Part shown: in pieces, positions 25,380 through 32,618 of the stretch
Layout: the number at the start of each line of letters is the position of its first letter
Position numbering within the stretch: position 1 is the stretch's first letter
Made by a program: the position numbers and the translations under genes
NCBI GenBank assembly: GCA_018824305.1
Contig: JAHJGM010000033.1
Coordinates: forward strand, 1-52,765
Direction of reading: 5' to 3'
From: a bacterium
Lineage (GTDB): Bacteria; Campylobacterota; Campylobacteria; Campylobacterales; Sulfurimonadaceae
Length of the DNA stretch: 52,765 nucleotides
The notes under the pieces: generated by a model
What the model saw: the letters and a program-made list of their open reading frames with translations, nothing else
Databases searched by the model: none
What the model was told of the DNA's origin: nothing

Positions 25380-27550
25380 AATACGATGTTAATTTAGCAC
25401 TAACAAATAAAGAGGAAAGCTACTCATTTAATGAAGTAGCACGTCAAGCTAACGGTGCAGCATGGCTGAGATGCGGCAACACTGTCATACTTGCGACAGT
25501 TGTTATAGATGAGACAGAAGTCGTAGAGGATGATTTCTTACCTTTAACTGTCCAATATATTGAAAAAACATACGCAGCAGGAAAGATTCCTGGCGGATTT
25601 TTTAAACGCGAAACAAAACCCAGCGATTTTGAGACATTGACATCTCGCATCGTCGACAGATCTCTTAGACCGATCTTTCCAAAAGGTTTTGGTCATCCTA
25701 CACAGATCACGGTTATGGTTTTAAGTGTCGATGAGGATGCCGATCTACAAGTACTTGCATTGAATGCAGCTTCAGCTGCTTTATATGTTTCAGATATTGA
25801 TATTTCTTCTTCTATCAGCGGTGTGCGTGTTGCTAAGGTCGATGGAGAGTTGAAATTTAATCCGACTATCAAAGAGCTGAATAACTCGACTTTTGATCTT
25901 TATCTTTCAGGTACGAAAGATGATATATTGATGATAGAGATGAGGTCTCTTGGCTCGACTGAAGTTGAGATGAATGAAATACCTATGGTTGATCCTATGC
26001 TAGATCCAGCACTTATCGCTCAAACGATGCAGATACATTCATCAAACGCAATGCCCGAAGATGAGTTGATAGATATCTTGGCAAAAGCGCAGGCAATATT
26101 GAAAAGTTCAAATACTCTTTATGAACAAGAGTTTAAACCATATTGCAAAACAGTGAAACCATTAGAGCTAAAAGCGCATCATATCGATGAAGAGATGGTT
26201 GCTTATGTGGCACAAAAACATATCTCAGATATAAAAGCCGCTCTTGTTCAGATGGCAAAAAGTGAGCGTTCGACTGCGCTTAGAACTTTGAGAAAAGCAA
26301 TTTTAAAAGAGAAACCTGAGTGGTGTGAACTTGATCTTAAAAATGCAGTAGAAACTGTAAAACGTGATGTAGTCAGAAACATGATATTACATGATAATGT
26401 GCGCGCAGACGGCAGAGCGGTAAATCAAGTACGTCCTATCACGATTGATACAAATGTGCTTCCATCAGCTCACTCTTCATGTCTCTTTACCCGCGGTCAG
26501 ACACAAGCATTGGTAACTCTTACATTGGGCGGTCCAAAAGATGCTCAAATGTATGAAAACCTGACAGATTCTGCAACTCAAAACGAAAGCTTTATGGTAC
26601 ATTATAACTTTCCCGGTTTTTCAGTGGGAGAGGCTTCACCGGTCGGTGCTCCAAGACGTAGAGAGCTTGGTCACGGAAACTTAGCAAAACGTGCACTCGA
26701 ACCTATTTTAAATGATGACGGTCAAACGATACGTTTAGTTTCAGAGATACTTGAATCAAACGGTTCATCATCGATGGCAACGGTATGCGGCGGTTACATG
26801 GCTCTTCGCGCGGCTGATATAGAGACATCTGACGTTATCGCAGGGATTGCTATGGGGATGGTCAGTGAAGGTGACAAACATGTCATATTGAGCGATATTA
26901 TGGGACTTGAAGATCATGATGGCGATATGGACTTTAAAGTTACGGGTTCAAAGAACGGTATCACAGCGATGCAGATGGACATTAAACTCGGCGGTATCAG
27001 CTTGGATGTTCTTAAACAAGCTCTCTATCAAGCAAAAGAGGGACGTTCTCATATTCTTGATATCATGAACGAGGCGATTGGCGAGATAGAGTTTAACGAC
27101 GGTGTCCTTCCTACTACAAGCATCTTCCATGTTGACCCTAGCATCATCGGCGATATCATCGGTCAAGCGGGAAAAACTATCCGTGAGATCATAGAGAAGT
27201 TCGAAGTAGCTATAGATATAGATAAAAAAGTCGGTAAAGTCAAACTCTCCGGCACAAACAAAGATTCACTGTCCGCTGCACAGGAACATATTGAAAATAT
27301 CGCTTCATCTGCAAAAGTAAATAAAGTTGAGTATAAAGTCGGTGATATAGTTGAGGGTAAAGTCAAAAAGATAGTCGATTTTGGTGCATTTATAGAACTT
27401 CCAGGCGGTGTTGACGGGCTTTTACATATCTCTAAAATATCTGATGGCAGAGTAGATAAAGTCTCAGACGTATTAAGCGAAGGCGATGCTATAAAAGTGG
27501 AAATATTAGAGTTTAAAGGCAATAAAATCGGTTTAGGCCGTGCAAACTAA
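25376..27550 (+). CDS. pnp: Polyribonucleotide nucleotidyltransferase
   Basis: A 724-residue phosphorolytic 3'-5' exoribonuclease that forms a trimer and degrades mRNA. It has two RNase PH domains (about residues 1-220 and 310-545, the second with FTRGQTQALVTLTLG and the active-site stretch ESNGSSSMATVCGG), a KH domain (GDIIGQAGKTIREI) and a C-terminal S1 domain (VEGKVKKIVDFGAFIEL), which is complete and nearly at the protein end. The start is TTG at 25376, with AGGAG seven bases upstream. It is the last gene of the purD operon; no strong terminator is visible after it. Confidence 0.96.
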   Translation: MKYDVNLALTNKEESYSFNEVARQANGAAWLRCGNTVILATVVIDETEVVEDDFLPLTVQYIEKTYAAGKIPGGFFKRETKPSDFETLTSRIVDRSLRPIFPKGFGHPTQITVMVLSVDEDADLQVLALNAASAALYVSDIDISSSISGVRVAKVDGELKFNPTIKELNNSTFDLYLSGTKDDILMIEMRSLGSTEVEMNEIPMVDPMLDPALIAQTMQIHSSNAMPEDELIDILAKAQAILKSSNTLYEQEFKPYCKTVKPLELKAHHIDEEMVAYVAQKHISDIKAALVQMAKSERSTALRTLRKAILKEKPEWCELDLKNAVETVKRDVVRNMILHDNVRADGRAVNQVRPITIDTNVLPSAHSSCLFTRGQTQALVTLTLGGPKDAQMYENLTDSATQNESFMVHYNFPGFSVGEASPVGAPRRRELGHGNLAKRALEPILNDDGQTIRLVSEILESNGSSSMATVCGGYMALRAADIETSDVIAGIAMGMVSEGDKHVILSDIMGLEDHDGDMDFKVTGSKNGITAMQMDIKLGGISLDVLKQALYQAKEGRSHILDIMNEAIGEIEFNDGVLPTTSIFHVDPSIIGDIIGQAGKTIREIIEKFEVAIDIDKKVGKVKLSGTNKDSLSAAQEHIENIASSAKVNKVEYKVGDIVEGKVKKIVDFGAFIELPGGVDGLLHISKISDGRVDKVSDVLSEGDAIKVEILEFKGNKIGLGRAN

Positions 27551-27574
27551 AACAAACTTTAAACTTACTTTGAG

Positions 27575-27580
27575 TACAAT
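27575..27580 (+). promoter_or_regulatory. -10 box of atpE promoter
   Basis: TACAAT, giving a start near 27587 and a leader of about 66 bases. This separates atpE from pnp and suits a gene needing a high protein copy number. Confidence 0.45.
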
Positions 27581-27652
27581 CACGCGTTCAAAGTGTTTAG
27601 TAGGGATACGCAAGCCGAACAGACTTTGGTAAAATTTTATATGGAGAAACTT

Positions 27653-27991
27653 ATGAAAAAGATTCTAGTTTTAATGCTAACTTTAGTTGGCGCTGCTTTT
27701 GCTGCTGATGCAGAAACTGCAAAAATCGCTCTAAACACTGCTGATGGTGCATCAGTTGCTGGATTCGCACTTATCGCTGCTGGTGTTGGTCTTGGTCTTG
27801 CTGCTCTTGGTGGTGCTATCGGTATGGGTCATACTGCTGCTGCTACAATCGCTGGTACTGCACGTAACCCGGGTCTTGGTGGAAAACTAATGACTACTAT
27901 GTTCATCGCATTAGCAATGATCGAAGCACAAGTTATCTATACACTTGTAATCGCTCTTATAGCATTATATGCTAACCCATTCATCGGTTAA
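27653..27991 (+). CDS. atpE: F-type ATP synthase subunit c
   Basis: A 112-residue proteolipid that forms the rotating ring in the membrane part of ATP synthase. The two helices are about residues 43-65 and 88-110, joined by the polar loop ARNPG (80-84). The ion-binding carboxylate is Glu91 in AMIEAQ; the usual sodium-type residues are not evident, so proton coupling is likely. The first 18 residues (MKKILVLMLTLVGAAFAA) look like a cleavable signal peptide, an addition relative to E. coli. ATG 27653 has GGAGA five bases upstream. The gene stands alone, away from the rest of the atp genes. Codon use suggests high expression. Confidence 0.95.
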   Translation: MKKILVLMLTLVGAAFAADAETAKIALNTADGASVAGFALIAAGVGLGLAALGGAIGMGHTAAATIAGTARNPGLGGKLMTTMFIALAMIEAQVIYTLVIALIALYANPFIG

Positions 27992-28008
27992 TCTCCGATA
28001 AAACCTCA

Positions 28009-28037
28009 TGTCAGCTTCGGCTGACAAACTCTTTTTC
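28009..28037 (+). terminator. Terminator after atpE
   Basis: A seven-base stem TGTCAGC/GCTGACA closed by the stable TTCG tetraloop (28009-28026), followed by AACTCTTTTT. The T-run is offset by four bases. Confidence 0.6.
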
Positions 28038-28040
28038 TGT

Positions 28041-28125
28041 GCGTCCGTGGTGGAATGGTAGACACGCTACCTTGAGGTGGTAGTGCCCTACGGGTGTGGA
28101 AGTTCAAATCTTCTCGGGCGCACCA
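28041..28125 (+). tRNA. tRNA-Leu (anticodon GAG)
   Basis: An 85-base class II tRNA with a seven-base acceptor stem (GCGTCCG with CGGGCGC), a D-arm, an anticodon stem CTACC/GGTAG holding GAG at 28074-28076, an extended variable arm, a T-arm with GTTCAAATC, and an encoded CCA end. The long variable arm and anticodon identify leucine reading CUU/CUC. It lies just downstream of atpE, four bases after that terminator. Confidence 0.95.
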
Positions 28126-28131
28126 TAATCT

Positions 28132-28347
28132 TTAGTCTTTATTTTCTTCTTTTAGTACTCTTATAAACTTTTTGATACTTTTCTTTTTGGTCTTGATTCC
28201 ATCTATGTTTGCAGTAGGTTGTGATTTGCAGTATTTGCACATTCTGATGCAGGATTTTATTTTGATCTCTGCATTCGGAAAGTTTAAAGTGAGTTTTTTT
28301 GCGAACTTATTTGCTTTTGAGTAGTTTTTACAAATTTTGATTACCAT
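28132..28347 (-). CDS. Small four-cysteine protein, possibly DUF1450-like
   Basis: A 71-residue basic protein with Cys6, Cys33, Cys37 and Cys40 followed by QPTANIDG. The order C...CxxxCxxC then Pro-Thr-Ala and a Gly turn resembles small DUF1450 or thioredoxin-like [2Fe-2S] proteins, but I cannot assign it firmly. The four cysteines could bind a metal or cluster. It is Lys-rich at the C terminus. The ATG has GGAGGGC upstream. It follows the PAS-GGDEF gene on the same strand, 27 bases downstream, and may share its transcript. Confidence 0.7.
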   Translation of the reverse strand: MVIKICKNYSKANKFAKKLTLNFPNAEIKIKSCIRMCKYCKSQPTANIDGIKTKKKSIKKFIRVLKEENKD

Positions 28348-28374
28348 TGTTTGTGCCCTCCATCTTTAAGCAGT

Positions 28375-29751
28375 TTACACTGTAGTCTTCATCTCCACTC
28401 TGTTCTTTCCGTTCTTTTTGGCTACATAAAGAGCTTCATCCGCTTTTTCGAAAAGTGTCGTCTTGTCATCTTCACTATCAAACTCCGTAACACCGAAACT
28501 TGCCGTGATCTTGTCTCTGTAATTGAAACGATGAACTTCTATAAGCTCTCTTAACTTTTCAGCGAGGTTAAGCGCGCCCTCAAGTGAAGTATTGACCATT
28601 AAAATAACAAACTCTTCACCGCCCCATCTCGCGAATATATCGCTTGTCTTTATATTGTTGGAGATAATGCTTGTCATATCGATTAAGATACTGTCTCCGG
28701 CTTGATGTCCGTATGTGTCGTTTATCGACTTGAAGTTGTCTATATCAAAAAGCATCAGAGATAAAGGCAGATTGCTCTCTTTTGCACGTTTGATCTCGGT
28801 TGAGAAACTCTCTTCAAAACTATCTCTGTTGTTTATGCCGGTCAGATTGTCTTTATTTGCTTTTTCTTCTAGAGAATTGGTCATCGTATAAAGTTCGTCT
28901 ACTTTGTTTTTCATCGCTTTATTGATAGTTCTGAGTTGCTGTTTGGTCTCTTCTAGTTCTGTGATGTCATGTCTGATCGCAATGTATTCTGTAATATCGC
29001 CATCCACATCTAAAATAGGTACGACCGTGGTGTCTACGATGTATTGACCGCCGTCTTTTTTCATATTTGTGACGATGCCATGCCAGCTTTTTTTCGATTT
29101 GATGGTATCCCATAGATCTTTAAATGCTTCTCTTTGCATATCGGGATGTCTTATGATATTATGGGGTTTTCCGATCAATTCATCTTTTGTATAACCGGAT
29201 ATTTCACAAAATCGCTCATTGACATAAGTGATGACCCCTTTTGGATTTGTTTTTGAGACGATGTTGCTTAGATCGACAGCTTTTTTATATTCGGTCAAAA
29301 GGTTGGAGTTTTCACTTTTATAGTCATATTTGCCGTCTCTGACGATTTCAAAATTGGAAGAGAGTTCGTTTGCCATCTCTAACGCCAGAGTTTCTATCTC
29401 TGACTGTAGACTAAAAGAAAGATTGCCATTTTCAAAGATTATCTCTTCAACTGAAGTCCTGAGTCTTGTAATCATTGTAAAAAGTTCGGCAGAAGTGACA
29501 TTATAGTTGTTTAGCAGCTGTAAAAAACCCATTTTAGCTTGGCATTCGGATATCGTAGAATTCCATTGAAGCACGCTGATGAAGCAGTCACAAAATTCGT
29601 GGAATATATGTGTGTTTTTGTCTATAAAAGGCAGGGAATGTTTGTGTAGTACATTTTGGACTTCACTTTTTCCAAGCCATTTTTTAATGATCTCATTTCT
29701 GTTTACTCTTAAGAAATATGAGAACTCTTCAGTATTTATAATCTTTATCAT
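28375..29751 (-). CDS. PAS-domain diguanylate cyclase
   Basis: A 458-residue cytoplasmic signalling protein. The N-terminal helical region (about residues 1-150) is unassigned and may be a sensor. A PAS domain follows (about 165-275) with the NPKGVITYVNERFCEISGY motif common to aerotaxis-type PAS domains. A short coiled coil leads to a GGDEF domain (about 300-455) with an intact GGEEF active site, so it should make cyclic di-GMP. The inhibitory RxxD site is replaced by KTSD, so product inhibition may be weak. The predicted -10 is TACAAT at 29771-29776, with AAGAG just before the start. Confidence 0.92.
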   Translation of the reverse strand: MIKIINTEEFSYFLRVNRNEIIKKWLGKSEVQNVLHKHSLPFIDKNTHIFHEFCDCFISVLQWNSTISECQAKMGFLQLLNNYNVTSAELFTMITRLRTSVEEIIFENGNLSFSLQSEIETLALEMANELSSNFEIVRDGKYDYKSENSNLLTEYKKAVDLSNIVSKTNPKGVITYVNERFCEISGYTKDELIGKPHNIIRHPDMQREAFKDLWDTIKSKKSWHGIVTNMKKDGGQYIVDTTVVPILDVDGDITEYIAIRHDITELEETKQQLRTINKAMKNKVDELYTMTNSLEEKANKDNLTGINNRDSFEESFSTEIKRAKESNLPLSLMLFDIDNFKSINDTYGHQAGDSILIDMTSIISNNIKTSDIFARWGGEEFVILMVNTSLEGALNLAEKLRELIEVHRFNYRDKITASFGVTEFDSEDDKTTLFEKADEALYVAKKNGKNRVEMKTTV

Positions 29752-29844
29752 TCACTGCTCTTTATTCTTGATTGTAACATCAAAGTTACAATACTATATT
29801 ACCCTAATTTTAAATAGAATATTCATAGTTTATGGGTAAAAAAT

Positions 29845-29850
29845 TATGAT
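29845..29850 (+). promoter_or_regulatory. -10 box of the Tsx-like gene
   Basis: TATGAT, giving a start near 29857 and a leader of about 25 bases with AAGGA at 29871-29875. It diverges from the PAS-GGDEF promoter. Confidence 0.4.
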
Positions 29851-29881
29851 AAAATATTTTTTTATAAAATAAGGATTTTTC

Positions 29882-30595
29882 ATTAGAACGATATTATTCC
29901 TCCTCCTCATGCTATCGTCTGCCACTTTTGCTTTTTCAACATCAAATATACAGTTACTTTATGGGGACTTTGACGGTAACAGCTACGTATATGATACGAA
30001 TAATGGTGCTAAGACCACAATTACGGCAGAAAACTTCACAAGTATCGAATATGGTACTCTCTATATGTTCGCTGATTATTGTATTGCCGATGATAAGTTC
30101 AAATATCATGATGATAAAACGGATCTTTACGGAGAGATCGCACCGAGAATAAATCTGAGTACGCTTTCGGGCAAAGATCTGAGTCATTCAATCGTAAAAC
30201 AGCTTTATGTATCTTTTCAATACAATGCAGGAGATAAATATAATGCATTTTTATATGGGATGGGCGTAGATTTAGAAGTCGGCGGGTTTGATGTTTTGGG
30301 TGTGGACATGTATAGAAAAAACCAAAACATCGGTAAAGATACTTATCAGCTGACAGCTTTTTATACAACTAAAAAGTTAAAAGATATGTTTTATATGACG
30401 GGTTTTGTCGATTGGACGGAATATGATGTGACGACTCAAAACCAATTTTTGGCAGACATCTTAAAAGTTTCGGATATGCAAAAACTTTCTATCGGGACGG
30501 AGTGGCATTATTACACGCAAAAACCGCTTGATCTCAACTTTCAGACAAGAGTCGTAACGAATGTTTTTCAAGCCATGATCAAATACAGCTGGTAA
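29882..30595 (+). CDS. Outer-membrane Tsx-like channel protein, apparent ATT start
   Basis: A 237-residue predicted beta-barrel resembling nucleoside-channel Tsx / DUF5020 proteins: IQLLYGDF near the start, YMFADY, YGEIAPRINL, and a terminal aromatic (IKYSW). The only in-frame ATG (29909) would leave a signal peptide too short to work. Reading from ATT at 29882 gives an initiator followed by RTILFLLLMLSSATFA, a textbook signal peptide. AAGGA lies six bases before that ATT, and an in-frame stop is at 29870-29872. I therefore infer initiation at ATT, which is very rare. The protein probably admits small solutes through the outer membrane. It converges on cheR with a three-base gap. Confidence 0.75.
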   Translation: MRTILFLLLMLSSATFAFSTSNIQLLYGDFDGNSYVYDTNNGAKTTITAENFTSIEYGTLYMFADYCIADDKFKYHDDKTDLYGEIAPRINLSTLSGKDLSHSIVKQLYVSFQYNAGDKYNAFLYGMGVDLEVGGFDVLGVDMYRKNQNIGKDTYQLTAFYTTKKLKDMFYMTGFVDWTEYDVTTQNQFLADILKVSDMQKLSIGTEWHYYTQKPLDLNFQTRVVTNVFQAMIKYSW

Positions 30596-30598
30596 TAT

Positions 30599-31384
30599 TT
30601 AATACAGATCGGCGTGACCGAAATATACGGCTTTTTCTTTATCTTTTAACATGGATTCCAAGATCTCTTTTGCTTTTAATTTGGTCTCTTTGTCAAAGTA
30701 GATGAGCATGTTTCTTGAAAATACATAGTCGAATTTGCCAAGTTCTTGAAACTCTTTTTCAAAGACGTTTATCTGTGCGAATGTCACTAGATTTTTTATC
30801 TGCTCTTTTAAAACATAATTATTCTCTTTAAAGTCAAAATATTTTGACTTCAAATCATCACTTAGATTTTTTACATTTCTTTCTTTATAGATCGCACGTT
30901 TTGCAAGCTCTAACGCTTCTGTGCTTATATCGATCGCCGTAATGGTAAATTCATGATACGAGACATTTGCCTCTAACAGAGCGATCGCAAGGGAATAGGG
31001 TTCCTCTCCGCTTGCACAGGGTGCGCACAGTATGTCTACTTTTTTATGTTCTTGTTTTACATGATCTACAAAATCATGTATCTGTCTAAGTTCTCTGTAA
31101 AAATATGTTTCATTCGTCGTTATGTAGTTAATGAGGTCTTGTTTGAGTTCCGACTCAGCAAGGACTCGTCTCAGGCATGTTTGGAAACTCCTTATATCTC
31201 TTATCTTGCAAAAGCTGGTCATTTTACTTTTTAAGATACCCTGTTGTCTGTCAAAATTTATACCTGTTTGCTCTTTGATATATTTGCCGATTGGAGCTAC
31301 ATCACTATAGTCTTCGATTTCAACTACTGCCGGTTTATTAGTTGTTTGTACATCTTTTTTATTTTTTTTAAAAAAACTAAACAT
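30599..31384 (-). CDS. cheR: Chemotaxis protein methyltransferase CheR
   Basis: A 261-residue enzyme that methylates glutamates of chemoreceptors using SAM. It has the CheR N-terminal helical domain with TTNETYFYRE, the SAM-binding CAPCASGEEPYSLAI motif, AIDISTEAL, and the FDYVFSRNMLIYFD signature. The first 30 residues are a charged tail. The ATG directly follows the cheB stop, with GGAGA just upstream, so the adaptation pair is co-translated. No receptors or cheA/cheW are in the window. Confidence 0.94.
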   Translation of the reverse strand: MFSFFKKNKKDVQTTNKPAVVEIEDYSDVAPIGKYIKEQTGINFDRQQGILKSKMTSFCKIRDIRSFQTCLRRVLAESELKQDLINYITTNETYFYRELRQIHDFVDHVKQEHKKVDILCAPCASGEEPYSLAIALLEANVSYHEFTITAIDISTEALELAKRAIYKERNVKNLSDDLKSKYFDFKENNYVLKEQIKNLVTFAQINVFEKEFQELGKFDYVFSRNMLIYFDKETKLKAKEILESMLKDKEKAVYFGHADLY

Positions 31385-31975
31385 CTATTCTCCAAATTTA
31401 TTGATATATTTTATGATCTCTTCCAGAGGGAGAATCTTGATATCTTTTACGACCTCTGCTGCTCTCATAGGCATTCCATAAACGATGGCAGACTCATGAG
31501 ATTCCGCTACCGTATCGGCACCGTGGTCTGAGAGGTTTTTCATCCCTGCAACTCCGTCATCTCCGATTCCTGTCATAATAATAGCAAGGATTCTGCAAGG
31601 CCCCTTGATCTTTGCGGCTGAATTGAACAGAGAGTCGATATTTGGATTATAGTTGCTATGGTTGTTTTCAGAGACTGTAAAACTCATGGCATCACTACAA
31701 TCCAACTCACTTTTTTTAGTACAGATATAGATATGAGCATTTTCTATCTTTTGGCTGTTTTGTGCCAGTGAGACTCTTACTCTAGACTCTCTGTCAAGTC
31801 TGGTAGCAAAACTTTGAAGGTATTCATCCCCCATGTGTTGCGCTATGATGATGGTTGCGTCAAAATCATCAGGAAGAGATGTAAGTATTCTCTCAATATG
31901 ACCGGGTCCACCCGTTGATGAACCGATGAGTATAAGTTTGTGTGCTTTATCGCTTAATGATTTCATATTTTGCAT
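31385..31975 (-). CDS. cheB: Receptor methylesterase CheB without receiver domain
   Basis: A 196-residue protein consisting only of the CheB catalytic domain. The triad is Ser20 in GSSTGG, His47 in AQHMGD and Asp140 in GIGDDG. The N-terminal receiver domain of enterobacterial CheB is absent, as in Campylobacter, so CheA phosphorylation cannot control it directly. There is no ribosome site before ATG 31975 or the in-frame ATG 31966. A perfect TATAAT (31982-31987) places the first transcribed base exactly at the A of ATG 31975, suggesting a leaderless mRNA. Confidence 0.92.
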   Translation of the reverse strand: MQNMKSLSDKAHKLILIGSSTGGPGHIERILTSLPDDFDATIIIAQHMGDEYLQSFATRLDRESRVRVSLAQNSQKIENAHIYICTKKSELDCSDAMSFTVSENNHSNYNPNIDSLFNSAAKIKGPCRILAIIMTGIGDDGVAGMKNLSDHGADTVAESHESAIVYGMPMRAAEVVKDIKILPLEEIIKYINKFGE

Positions 31976-31981
31976 TTTAAG

Positions 31982-31987
31982 ATTATA
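31982..31987 (-). promoter_or_regulatory. -10 box of cheB promoter (predicted leaderless transcript)
   Basis: TATAAT on the minus strand in the 20-base gap after the NUDIX gene. Standard spacing predicts transcription from 31975, the A of the cheB start codon. Confidence 0.6.
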
Positions 31988-31995
31988 TACATATT

Positions 31996-32559
31996 TTAGT
32001 TGTTTTCGTCAAAAAACCAATAAAAGGCAACCATCAAACCGGGAGTTTTTTGGAAGTTCGTATCTAAGATGAATTTTTTTGCATCAGTTTTTTTTAGATA
32101 AACGACCTCAATACTTTCCTCTTCCAGACCACCGCCCTCATTTACTTTCATGCTTTCGTCAATAGGAGCATAAAAGAGTGTCTGTTTCGCTCCTGATATC
32201 CCTACGCTTGTATAAAATGATGTTATTTCAGTGATATCGTCCAACGCCACTTCATATCCGCACTCTTCGAAGATCTCCTCTTTTGCTATCTCTTTTAGGG
32301 AGAGATTTTTATCGACGATGCCGGCACAAAGTTCATACATCATGCCGTCGGTTTTATTGTTTAACAAAACCGGCGGACGAAACTGTTTTACGATCACGAA
32401 TGAGTCAAGATCCTTATGAAACAGAAGTATCGAAACACTGTCATGACTGTTGACAGCTTCCCAAGTCCTGTGAATATCGTTTTGTTTATAGTGGATAAGA
32501 AGAGGTTTTACAAAAGAGGGGTTTTCAAGTTTTGTGGTTTCTTTGATAATCGGGCTCAT
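31996..32559 (-). CDS. NUDIX hydrolase, nucleoside-diphosphate-sugar pyrophosphatase type
   Basis: A 187-residue NUDIX enzyme. The NUDIX box is GIVDKN...KEIAKEEIFEECGYE, near residues 80-103, with Lys in place of the usual Arg. The N-terminal part, SHDSVSILLFHK followed by VIVKQFRPPVLL, is like the NUDT14 / ADP- or UDP-sugar diphosphatase branch, which cleaves nucleotide sugars to sugar-phosphate and NMP. The C-terminal FYWFFDE is also typical. Its ribosome site AGGAAA and start codon lie in the arm of a 14-bp hairpin (separate entry), which could link translation to which promoter is used. Confidence 0.88.
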   Translation of the reverse strand: MSPIIKETTKLENPSFVKPLLIHYKQNDIHRTWEAVNSHDSVSILLFHKDLDSFVIVKQFRPPVLLNNKTDGMMYELCAGIVDKNLSLKEIAKEEIFEECGYEVALDDITEITSFYTSVGISGAKQTLFYAPIDESMKVNEGGGLEEESIEVVYLKKTDAKKFILDTNFQKTPGLMVAFYWFFDENN

Positions 32560-32591
32560 ATAATTTCCTACATGTAAGTAGGAAATTATAT
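32558..32591 (-). promoter_or_regulatory. 14-bp hairpin covering the NUDIX ribosome site, start codon and -10 box
   Basis: A perfect inverted repeat: 32558-32571 pairs with 32578-32591 around a six-base loop. In the mRNA direction the first arm contains TATAAT (32590-32585). The second contains AGGAAA (32569-32564) and the first two bases of the ATG. A transcript begun from that TATAAT starts near 32578 and lacks the first arm, leaving the ribosome site free. A read-through transcript from the M23 gene would fold and hide it. Confidence 0.65.
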
Positions 32592-32618
32592 CGTTTACTT
32601 GAGTAATTATCGTAAGAG

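Noticed and set aside
27593-27652. N-terminal extension of atpE from a GTG at 27593
   Set aside because: It begins upstream of the ribosome site and close to the predicted transcript start; ATG 27653 has GGAGA at five bases and a clear signal peptide.
32591-32612. Inverted repeat upstream of the NUDIX -10 box as an operator
   Set aside because: The arms are only five to six bases in AT-rich DNA, too weak to claim.
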